From Phalacrocorax aristotelis (lineage: Eukaryota; Chordata; Aves; Suliformes; Phalacrocoracidae), in NCBI RefSeq assembly GCF_949628215.1, contig NC_134282.1, positions 4,013,001 to 4,077,000 of the forward strand: a stretch of 64,000 bases of DNA, read 5' to 3'. Positions 27,001-37,500 of the stretch are shown here, piece after piece (position 1 is the stretch's first letter; each line of letters starts with the position of its first letter). The translations under genes were made by a program, and so were the position numbers. The notes beneath the pieces are model-generated. The model saw only the letters and a list, made by a program, of their open reading frames with translations, did no database searches and had not been told where the DNA came from.

Positions 27001-30000
27001 ACAGGCAAAAGGTTAAGTATTTCATCAGCTAAAAATAATTGGAAATGAGTGTGGCATGCGTGTGCACATATATTCCCTGCTCTATTTATCAAATCCACCG
27101 CTTGGGGCGTTGAAGGAGAGACATCAGGGCTGAATAGATTAATTTGTAGGGGCATTTTGGGCCAGCTAGGCTATTGCTGTTGTTTGTGTAACACCATAGG
27201 CAAAAAGGGCCTTGCACTGATAACCAGCTGCTCATTCTGACCCCGTGACAGTATAACTCACGATTAACTCATGAATTTGCAATGGTTTGCAACTGACAGT
27301 AAAACATGAGGTCTGAGTCTGGCGCATGGATCACGAAGGAATGAACAAACCGCAAGAGCCAAGATGTGATCTGTCCGGCACATGTGCAAAAAAGGAGGAC
27401 CGCTGTGTGAGGTTAACTCTGCGCTGGCTGCCACAAACCGTGCTTTTTGTGCCTGCTTTATCAGCAGCCTTGTCAGCACGAGGCCGTTCGCGGCCTGTGC
27501 CCCGAAGCAGCGCCTGGCAGCGCCCCAGGCGTGCATTCGGTGGCTGCGAAGGTGGGCACAGGCAGCCCCTTCCCTTCGGGGAGGAAAGCAGACGGAGCAA
27601 ATTCTTCCTGCGATCTTACAGCCAGATACTCCGCGGCTTCATGGTAGGAACCAACAGCTGAAGTGGCAAAGGCCAAACCAACAGAAGCGTTCAGGTGTCT
27701 TCTGGTGGGAATCTGGTACCTAAGTTAGGACTAAGTTAGGAGTTAGCTCGTGAAGGAAGACTGAAGTGGCCACAGCAGCTTTGGTGACAAAAAGCTCAAT
27801 CTGAGCCATGCTCCCAGAGGTGGAAAGCTACAGCCGGAAAGCACAGCCGTGAGGCTGCTCTCCCCTCCAGAACGGCAACGCCATTCCGCAGCTACAGCAC
27901 TACAGTTACATGCCTTGACACCTGTGACAAAAAGCACGACCCCCTTTGCTGCTCAGCAGAGAAATCAATGTCAAGAACTGCTACGAACCAGAAAGTCAAC
28001 TCGGCTTCCTCTGACTTGGAAAACGAGCACAGCTTTGCTGTGCTGGGGCTGGCAGGGAGTGACGGCAGCGGTGAAAACAACCATCTGCACCCCTGGGAGA
28101 AGGATACGTATAAACACGTGTGAGCCTCTGTCCTCTGAAAACATCTTTACCCCCACCCACCATCACCGCAATCAGTGAGGAAAGCGACCTAAGGACTTTT
28201 TTGACACTCTTCTCTTAATTTTTACACATTTTCAGGGCCTTTACAGATTCCTAGTAGCCACACTGCCGGGGCAGAAGTGTTCTCAGGTACAGCAGGTCCA
28301 GTGCCAAGTGTTTTCTTGACATGCCAAGTATCACAGGTCCTGAGTCCACAGGACAGATTAAGGTTTATCTCTAATTAAATGGTTCAGAGAGTCAGCTTTA
28401 ATAGGATGAAGGAGCCAGGAAGAACCAGAGGTTTTGCTGGGGAGCTGCTTCAGTCTAGCGCCACACAAATGAGTAGATCTTAGTTTTGTTTAAACAGGCG
28501 CTAACAACATTCCTTCCCACTGGAGTCATGACCCCACAGTTTTACTGCAGTAAAATTTCATCCAAACAGCAATTTTACACTCTCAGAACCTTTGAAACCA
28601 ATTATTTTCAGTATAAGTTTACACCTACTAGAGACAAATTTGCCTGCAGAAAAGTAAACATTGAAAGTAGCAAAGATTTTCAAGCGTATTCGATGGTGAA
28701 AATGGTTGGAGTTTCACTCTCATATTATCCTGTCGATGTGGAAACCCATAAACATTTTACCGATGTATGATGATATTTTAAGATCTGAAAACTTCAGAAT
28801 GAATTGTGACATGATCATTTTTGGAAAGGGTGCATTTGAGTGGGGATTTTTTTCCTTCCCCGTTGTTCTTTTCAGAACAAACTTCATTAATTTTGCCTTA
28901 TAACACTGGCACTGACTAGAAAAGTATTAAATCAGAGGCATAAGGAATATCCATGGAGGATTTCAGATGATGGGTCGGGGGACATGGGCCATGGCCGGTA
29001 GACATCTACAAGCTGAGTACATGGCTTTTGAAAAATCCTTCACGAATTGATATGTTTACCCACAAAAATAGTTCTGCTACGAGTCATAGGTTGGGGAGAA
29101 ATCAGTGAAGAGATTGGAAAAGCCCTGAACAAATACCAACTCCTAAATGCGAACAACAAGAGTGCTCGGTAGTGCCCTGGGCTTCCTTTCACTTTTGTTT
29201 CTATTATTTTTGAAAGGAAACACTGAAAAGTTTAATTTCCTTCAAAAGGGGTGGGACCATCCTGAATGTTTGTAATGAAAATCCACACAAAATCTCTTCA
29301 GCAGGTAGGAATCTTCCTCCAAGTTACTTTACCAACTTTTTATTGACTCTTCACGTGGCTCCCTCAGGTGGAATGTCTTTCTTAGGAATTTATGAAGCAT
29401 GATAAACAAAGTAGGATGGAGGTGGGGATTTTTTAATTGGATTCTTTTGCACGTGTGCTAAAATCTGTACGACTCTCCGGTTCTGAAGCAGATGCAAAGA
29501 GCTACTTTACATTAAGTAAAAGCAAACAGGAGTCCCGCTAGACCCACTCAGAAAGGGGCTGGGATGCTGCAAAGCAGAAGGAGCCCAAAATGTCATATTT
29601 ACTTTGCTGAGAAGTTGTAGGAGGAGATCATGAGCTCACTTTCAAGAAAATTTTAATCCTTCCCATCTGACATATGTCTTGGAATTACACAGATTTGAAC
29701 TGTTTTGGCACACAGATTGAATGCTACAAAGAGCCAGACAAACTATCTGCTGCCACGTTAAACAGGGAGTCGGGGGATCATTTTGCTACATGATGATGGA
29801 AGAAAAACCAATTCATTTCCCTGTAAATGGTGGGATGCAATGCAGTTGCAGCTTCTAAAGACCTTCCCGACGGTCAGGAGACATGAGGAGATCTTTCTTT
29901 TAATTTTGCCCTGTAATTGTACTGAAAACTCCCACCTGCATCCTAGCACTCCAGTTATGGCTGTTGGGCAGGGGCCAAAATTTCCTACTGCCCTGTGCAA

Positions 30001-30575
30001 CGGTGTGAAAGTGAACTAACTCAAGTCTCCACACTTGGATTTGAAATCCCAGTTTTCCATGGCTGCGCTCTCAGCAGACCGTACCTCTGCTGAATTTTTA
30101 AAGCATCTGCAGATAATTATGAAGTTGCTTATAATCCACTGTCTTTGCAAGGTCAGGGTGTCAAAACCCCAGTGAAAATCAACGGACACATCCTAAATCA
30201 TACTCCTGACTTTGGAAAATTTCTATCTGGCCTCAACAGTCTGGGGAAAAGTTTGCAAGAAGGAGTTTTAGAGGTTTGAAAACCAACTAACCAAACCCCA
30301 AAGTGACTTCAGAGAAAAGAAAGCCCAAAATGTACCTGGTGGTGATGTACCGTGCTGTTAGGCGTGTCATGACTGGGGGGAGAAGCAGGGCTGTCTGAGA
30401 GGTTGCAGTGGCCTGGCCGTGGTTGCAATGAGCGCTGGACTGGAGCTCACGGCACGGGGACAGGTTATCACACCTTTCTGCGATGCACCAGCTCTATGGG
30501 AGAAGCTGGAGAGAAAGACAACACAGCCTTGAGTCAGGAAACTCTTGGCCTCTCCATACTCTTAACCACAGCCGT

Positions 30576-30825
30576 AATCACAGAATGGATGGGGTCGGAA
30601 GGGCCCTCTGGAGCTCACCCCATCCCACCCCTGCTGGAGCAGGCACCCCCAGAGCAGGGGGCACAGGGCCGCGTCCAGGCGGGGGGTGAATGTCTCCAGG
30701 GAAGGGACCCCACAGCCTCTCTGGGCAGCCTGTGCCCCTGCTCGGGCACCCGCACAGGGAAGGGGTATTTTATCATGTTTAAGTGGAACTCCCCATGTTC
30801 CAACTTCTGCCCATTGCCCTCTTTT
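30576..30825 (-). mobile_element. CR1 LINE 3' fragment, different subfamily
   Basis: The + strand reads aatcacagaatggatggggt, then ggaagggccctctggagctc, further on cctctctgggcagcctgtgc, and ends ccaacttctgcccattgccc. These are blocks of the CR1 3' UTR, but the sequence is clearly distinct from the aaggttggaaaag type elsewhere in the window. It ends 570 bp upstream of the TNFSF10 start codon, so it lies next to the promoter region. Confidence 0.8.
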
Positions 30826-31015
30826 TTTAAAAAAAAGATTCCCTACTGGAGATCGCTCAGAAACATTGCTCAGAAACGCTCTGCAACGTACCGGCTGAGA
30901 AATGATCCCCCACTTCAAGGGGATGGGGGGAGTGGGGGTGCAGGCAGGAGCTGGAGGCACTCCAGCAGGACCCTCAGCACCACCACCGGGGGGACCGGGT
31001 AGGCGGGGGTCGGGG

Positions 31016-31275
31016 AGGGCTGTGCACCGGGAGGGAGGGGGGAGGGCTGTGCACCGGGAGGGAGGGCTGTGCACCGGGAGGAAGGGCTGTGCACCGGGAG
31101 GGAGGGGGGAGGGCTGTGCACCGGGAGGGCGGGGGGAGGGCTGTACACCGGGAGGGAGGGCTGTGCACCGGGAGGGAGGGGGGAGGGCTGTGCACGGGGA
31201 GGGAGGGCTGTGCACCGGGAGGGAGGGCTGTGCACCGGGAGGGAGGGCTGTGCACCGGGAGGGAGGGCTGCTGGT
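31016..31275 (+). repeat. G-rich minisatellite upstream of TNFSF10
   Basis: A tandem array, about ten copies, of a unit around 21 bp with the core gctgtgcaccgggaggga; some copies are expanded by a ggggga insertion. The + strand carries many runs of three or more G. The array ends about 120 bp before the TNFSF10 start codon. It generates long spurious frames on both strands (Gly/Arg/Cys-rich forward, Pro/Ser-rich reverse). Confidence 0.93.
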
Positions 31276-31397
31276 GGCCGCAGTTCGCCCCAGGACAGCG
31301 ACGGGTGAGCCCCCAGCCCCCAGCCCGTTCCTCCCCCGGAGGGAAAAGCCTGCCGAGCGAGGAGGGCAGCGGTGCCTGGGGCCAGCCCTGCCCGGCC

Positions 31398-31523
31398 ATG
31401 ATGCTGCCCGCCGCCGGCCCCAGCCCGGGCCAGACGTGCGGGGCCGTGCTGGTCGCCGCCGTGCTCCTGCAGTCCGTCTGCGTGGCCGTCACCTTCCTCT
31501 ACTTCACCAACGAGCTCAAACAG
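31398..31523 (+). CDS. TNFSF10: TNFSF10 coding exon 1
   Basis: 42 residues: cytoplasmic tail, transmembrane segment ([20 protein letters not shown]) and FTNELKQ. The donor gtcggt at 31524 is followed within 25 bases by a 16-G run. Tandem ATGs open the exon; the second has A at -3 and may be the better context. Confidence 0.93.
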
Positions 31524-34500
31524 GTCGGTGGGGGCAGGTAACCTGGCGGGGGGGGGGGGGGGGAGGACGGACGGGACACCCCGTTTTCTCCTTCTCTCCC
31601 TGTATTTTTAGCCAAGGAAAGGACGGACAGACGGAAACCCGCGCGGGGTTTGTCCGCGCGCCGCGCAGAAGCTGCGGGCGGCTTAAAAGTGTGTGTTGAG
31701 CAGGAGAGCAGAGCCCTCCCGGACAAAGAGCTTGGCTGTGTGTCCTCCTGGCCCTTTGTCCGAGCTGTCCTGGGGCCGGGGGTGTGCAGGCAGGGGCCGG
31801 AGCTGAAGGCAAGAACAATGAAAAAGTTTTTGCCTTTTTATTTTTATTTTTTTTAAAGAAGTCACGCATTTTTGCAGAGATAAGCAAATGTGCTTTTCAT
31901 TAGAGCGCCAAACTTGCGAGCTCATCACTTCGCCGTGCCCCATCAGCGCTGCAGAAGGGTGAGCAGAGCTCAGAGGACTCCAACAGCGGCCTCTGTCAGC
32001 CGGATATTCATATAAACAACAGGGGAAAAAAAAAGTCTGAGAAAACTTGAGGAGCCTTTTAAATGCCTCCTCCAGGAAAATACATAGTTTTAAGACAGTG
32101 ACTAATCCCAAAGGAACTTCACCCAGACAGCAAACACCGCTGAACTCCTCAGAATGACTTGTAAAATACCCATTGTATAGTCTAAGTGCCCTGGTCTCCT
32201 TGCAGGCACCCTTCGAGCCTCCTAGCTGCTTTTTAAGTCTTCCTCCTCCTGCAAAAGTCCATTTGCATTGCAGGAAAATTACATTTATTTTATAGTCCCA
32301 CAAGCCTTTACGTGTGTGGTCCTGCTTTTCACTGGCCCCCTGGTACTCCGGGTTTCCCGGAGTGTCTTGCCCAGAATTTGCTATCCTGCCGTACAGTTGT
32401 ACCAGTATGTTGCTCTCCCTGGCACCAAGGTAAACCTGGCAGCAGGTAAGTGTGCTATGGCTGTACAGCTTCACAAGTATTGCATAAAATGTTATGCCAC
32501 CTGTGCATTTATTCCACACCAAATTTAATAGGTGGAGTCTTCTGAGATGTCAGAGCCCTCCGTGAAGCGAATGTTAAAGGGTAGCCAGGAGTTTACCATA
32601 TAAGCCAACGCCATATTTTGGAAGTTGTCCTGCTAAGCTTATAGCTGTGGCTGCCCCATACTTGGTGAAATGGGAGAGTCGCACAGACGGGTTGATCTTA
32701 TGAAATTGGGTTACATGGTACTGAAAATGAGGGAAAATATATAAATGCATTCTTGTGTCTTCATGCATATTGTCAGAGCCCCTTCCCAACAAGCTTGCCA
32801 ATCTAAATAATTAGTAACCACACTTACCTTTCCCTCCCTCTTATTCAAATACGTACGCCTGGGACGCAACCACGTCTAGTGATACTTCCCTGAAATATAA
32901 CTCATGCTGAAGAATAACAAACCTGTGTTTGCTGTGAAAAGCTAAATCTGCCCACACTGGAGTTCTGCTGGGCTACAAAGTAAGGGTGCTGGCTCTGGAG
33001 GGGGTGCCTTAAGCACATAGTCTTGCGTGTGCCACCTGGTGCACAATAAATAAGGAAAAAGTTTATCTAGAAACGCAGTCTGCCCCCCCCCATCCGCAGG
33101 GTGCATGCGGAATACATCTCTAAAGATAAACTGCAGTTTTTGCCTGCCCATTTTTCTTCCCTTTGTTGTTCACAGTATTAGCATTTCTATACGTTCACCA
33201 AATTGCCGTGGCTGCACGGACTGCAGATATTTTTATCTTTGCAAAAAATAACGTGTAACTAGCAGGGGTTTTTGCCTACAGCTGTAGGAATCTGAGCAGG
33301 GCTACCAGTATGACCATTTGTTTAACAGTTTTGCTATGGGAGGAAGTGCTGAGACACAGGCACAATAAAGTTCATTATGCTTCCGGATTCAGGGCTGCAA
33401 GGAAATATGCTCAGACTTCCTTCTGTTTTGAGAACACAGTCCATGCACTACTCCAAGAATAGAAGGTTTACAAGATAGTATTCCTGCAGGACTTCTGTCC
33501 TCAAAAACATCACTGCTACAGATAAACCTGGTTGAGTCTTACCCCAATGCCTTGCTTTCTCTACCCATGAAACAGAAACACCAGTCCTTCGGTACCATAT
33601 GGTGCAGATCCAAGGTTGCATTCCCTGAGGATTTCAAAATGCATGCAAAATACTGTTCCAATGCCAGGATAGCAAAGCTGCCTGGTAAGGAAAAGGCAGG
33701 AGCGCAGGACTGTGTGCTTCCAGATTGGAGGGCAAAGCTCAGAGGTGAGCTGTAGCAGATCTGGTAAGAGAATAAATAATATCTCATCTGCTCCCATTTT
33801 TTTTTAAAACTCACAAAACTACTTCGTTATAGAAACTAGTATAGTTAAACCTGTCAGAGCTCTTAGTTTGTAAGTGCATTTTTACCTTAAAGATTTTAAT
33901 CAATTTGAGTTCTTGAAAGAAGAAACCTGATTTAAGAATATCACTGTCCTTCGCCTCACGGACACAGAAACCTTCGCACTCCCTCAGGGTGCTGGCCCCA
34001 CTTCGTTTTGATGCCTACAAAGTACAGAACCGTTTCAGGTATTAGATGAAGCTCAACAGAGGCTGCTGCTGCAAACTGAAGGTGCTGCTCAACCCGGTAG
34101 GGCTCACAGGGTAGTGTCGGTGAATTCTCCTCATCCTGCTGGAGCATGAAATCTCTTCCTAAATGCCTTTGTTCTGTAACAGGCAGGAAAAGCATGGAGG
34201 GTGGAGGAGGTGCCGACTCCATTTGTTGCTCTCAATACTCCAGTCTTAGCTGAAACTGGTACTTGCAGAACAAATGTATCTGTTTAGCAAACCAAATTTC
34301 TTTAACCTAAGAGGAGTGATGTTTAAATGTTAGCAGAGGTCCACCTGAATGCTTTGCATGTTTATGGCTGACTGCTGTTTCTTCCAAGTTCCTGTAGGAC
34401 TTTGCTGGCACGACAAGCCTTGCCAGGCTTTATAGCTGATGCAGCAGCTTCAAAGCGAGCAGGAGCGGATCTCTGCTGGTTTTGCTGGAGGCAGCGCAGG

Positions 34501-37500
34501 TTACCTGCTCTTGCATTAAACAACAGCGCCAGCTGGAGTCGCGTGTGTCGCCTCGCCCTGCGGATGCTGCGATGCAAACTCTCCCAGTCCCTTGGAGTCA
34601 ACAGGAGTTTTGCCGTCTCTTCAAACTAATTTATCAGAAGAAAACGTGCTTTCTCTGTGACTAGCGAGTATAGACGTAGGTCCATGTCACAAGCATTCAG
34701 CGTTATAATTTTATGTGGACCCAAATGTCATCTCCGCTGTCTGGACGTTGTTCTGCACTGTTAGGTCAAATACAGTTACAGAGAGACCCCAAACCGGGTA
34801 TGGGCCGGATATGGTATGGATATATATCAGCAAAAGCCTGGATTGTAAGTGGCATTGGCTGAAAAGAAAGGATGGAAAATACTTTTAGGGTCTGGTATTT
34901 GGTTTCATCCTCAATAATTTGTGAAGAAAAATCCCTTGTGAAAAAGAAATGTTTTCAATGCAGAACTAGAGAATCCACAAAATTTGTGATTTGGGTACTG
35001 AATTTTCACAAAGCTTATTTAGTTGAGTGCTGGATGCTAAATATATATCCGTGGAGACACTGTAACTATATTTTTGCCTATTAGGTATGCCACCATCGTT
35101 AAAGAAATATGTAAAATCAGGATGAATTACTCATGCTGTATATATATAGTCATAACTTGCACCATACTAGCAAATGCTTTAAAGAAAAGAAAGCGTGTTT
35201 CTAAGAGTGAATTTAGTGACGTACCGCAGCTGAACGTCTGTGAGCACATCACAGGTGAAAAATCCTGGCTTTCCCTTCTCCTGCAGCTCCAGGACACATA
35301 CTCCAAGAGCGGCACTGTTTGTCTCACCGGGGAGGAAATGGGAAATTTCATCCAAAACTTGGATCTAATTGAAAGCAAAGACAGAGCGGCTGACCCCTGC
35401 TGGCAAGTAAAGTGGCACCTGGGAAAGTTAATTAAAAAGGTATTTGGGAAACGACATGCTGAAACAGTGTGCTTGGTGGTCTTGCAATCCAAAGAATCCA
35501 AATAGCAGAATAAAGGGGGGGGCTCTCAAATTGTTTTATTGCGAAGCAATAGTCAAGCCGCAGCTCCAGCTGCAGAGTGCTTGCACTGAAGCAAAAAAAC
35601 CCCATGACAGGGGTTTCACTACGCTCAGGCAATAAGAAAGCGAAGACAATCAGGTTTTACTAAGCGAATTTCAGTGATAGGTAGGCTTGTCTGAAACACC
35701 TCAGTGTAGCAGTGTTTGACTCGAGCTTGTTTTCTACCTGGCCGCACGAGCGTAGTGCTAGCAGAGGTTTCACTCCTTCTCCGGGAGACTGGCATGAGAA
35801 AATGAGATGAAACGTAGCACAGGGAGAGGTAAAAAGGTGCCCGAGAAATGGTCTAGTCGTGAGCTGTGTAATGTGTTAGGGGAGGAAAGAGGGAGCGAGC
35901 ACGCAGCATCGGGCGCAGCACCGTCCCAGTGCAGCATTCAGAGAACACCATCTCCTGCCTGACTTTATGCAATACATACAGTTTTGGCTATGCAGAAGAA
36001 AATAAGCCTCTCTGAAAAATCAGAAGGGCTAAAGTTGTCTGGAATGGTTTTCAAAATCCCATCCCCAGCACCTAAAAAAGCTCATCCGTAAAAATGCACT
36101 TTTGGCTGAAACTTACCTGGCAAAGCTTGCACCCCAAAATAGATCCTCTCTTTGTGTTCAGAGATCTCGGCTCCTTTGGTGGAAGTTCTGCCAGTGAAGT
36201 CCCTGAACTTCTGCATAAAGAAAACATTACTTTATTTGGTCAACATTTACACGTCTAATATACCTACTAGCTCCCTGATTGCTTAAAAAAAAGGTAGCCT
36301 GGGTGCCAGAAATAATAAATTACAATTATGTTGATGATAAGGAATAATAATGATGATGATGATTATGATAATAATAATATTAATGATACTGGTAATAATG
36401 ATAACAATAGATGGCCAGATAGATAAATAGAAACGTGACGGGTTCTGCCCTGCCGGTAAGTGGCAATACAGGGCTCGTGTTAGTCACCCAGGTAAATCCT
36501 CTGAAAGCGCCAGCACGCCTCCTGCAGCTGCACCACCGTCGGTAACCAAAGTAGCTGGTTTCAGTGGTCAGCAAACAGTTGTAAGGAAGGGGAATGCACA
36601 AAGTAAGACCTGCTGGCTTAAGAGCTTAGACAGATAGATAGGTAGAGGTATAAAAATAAATGAAATTTAATTTCTAAGAGCTGAGATCCCACAGATGTGC
36701 ACGCTGCCGAGTATTCTGCAAAGGGAAGCTGATGCTTGTACGTTGTATCTCTTTTTGAGGAAAGCATGAGGGTCAAATTTTCCAATAGATTTAAAGCCCA
36801 GATGGCTGAGCTCTCTTGAAAATATTTTCCTGTCTATTTCATTACATCAAAGATGTAAACGTAGAGATACTTCATTACAATAAATTCACAGGCTTTTTAT
36901 GATTTGCTTGTTGGTCAAATCCAGAATACCCTTTATTCATGAGTTTGAGAAAGGGGTGTCTTTTTCATGCACCTATCAGCTTCTGCTGACAAACTAATTC
37001 ATTTTCTCTGTGTTTGTTGGCAGATGATGTTGAGAAGCTACGAGGAAACCATAGCTGCAGTCAACGGTATTATAATAATTGTATTATATGTGGCAAAAAG
37101 GAGCTGCTAGTGGCACCTGATGTGTAGTGACTCAATTAATTTTTCAGATGTGCAGAAAACACTGGCTAAGATCTTGTACTGGCAGCCAGTCATCAAAAAA
37201 TGATTACTTATTACTACAAGGCAAATGTTTAGGAGCCAGAAATATGGTCAAGTGGTTAGAGCAAAGTAACCAAGGTGGATGCAGAGGACTCGGCTGCTAG
37301 ACCAGAGTCCCACGGTGTTACGGGGACATTTAAACTGTCTGCTCCCCTGGGAACAAGCAGCACTGAGCTGCTGTACGCACAGGTTTGTTGGGGAATAGCT
37401 CTGCTGAAGCTCAAACACGTTGAGTGAAAGCATTACAACCTCCAAGTGGAAATTAGAATCACAGAATCACAGAATCATTAAGGTTGGAAAAGTCCTCTAG

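Larger units (their letters stand above)
17161..30575. other. Intergenic interval NCEH1-TNFSF10, distal part
   Basis: No supported gene. A- and C-rich simple sequence lies at 17167-17217, a poly-A run at about 26491-26510, and old SINE relics at 17340-17470 and 17932-18045. The many short open frames show no family signature and no consistent splice context. Confidence 0.6.
30930..31700. promoter_or_regulatory. TNFSF10: TNFSF10 promoter-proximal CpG-rich region
   Basis: GC-rich sequence with frequent CpG spans the minisatellite, the first coding exon and the start of intron 1. Just upstream, gctcagaaac is repeated at 30855-30864 and 30868-30877. I see no convincing TATA box, and the transcription start cannot be placed. 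TNFSF10 is interferon-inducible in mammals, but I could not identify a clean ISRE here. Confidence 0.55.

Noticed and set aside
30562-31492. Minus-strand Pro/Ser/Cys-rich frames and plus-strand Gly/Arg-rich frames around the TNFSF10 promoter
   Set aside because: They are translations of the 21-bp minisatellite and an adjacent CR1 fragment. Only the short segment from 31398 matches a known protein.
32335-32350. Second possible CTCF site in TNFSF10 intron 1 (ggccccctggtactcc)
   Set aside because: Only the first half of the reverse-complement consensus matches; the TGG end is wrong.
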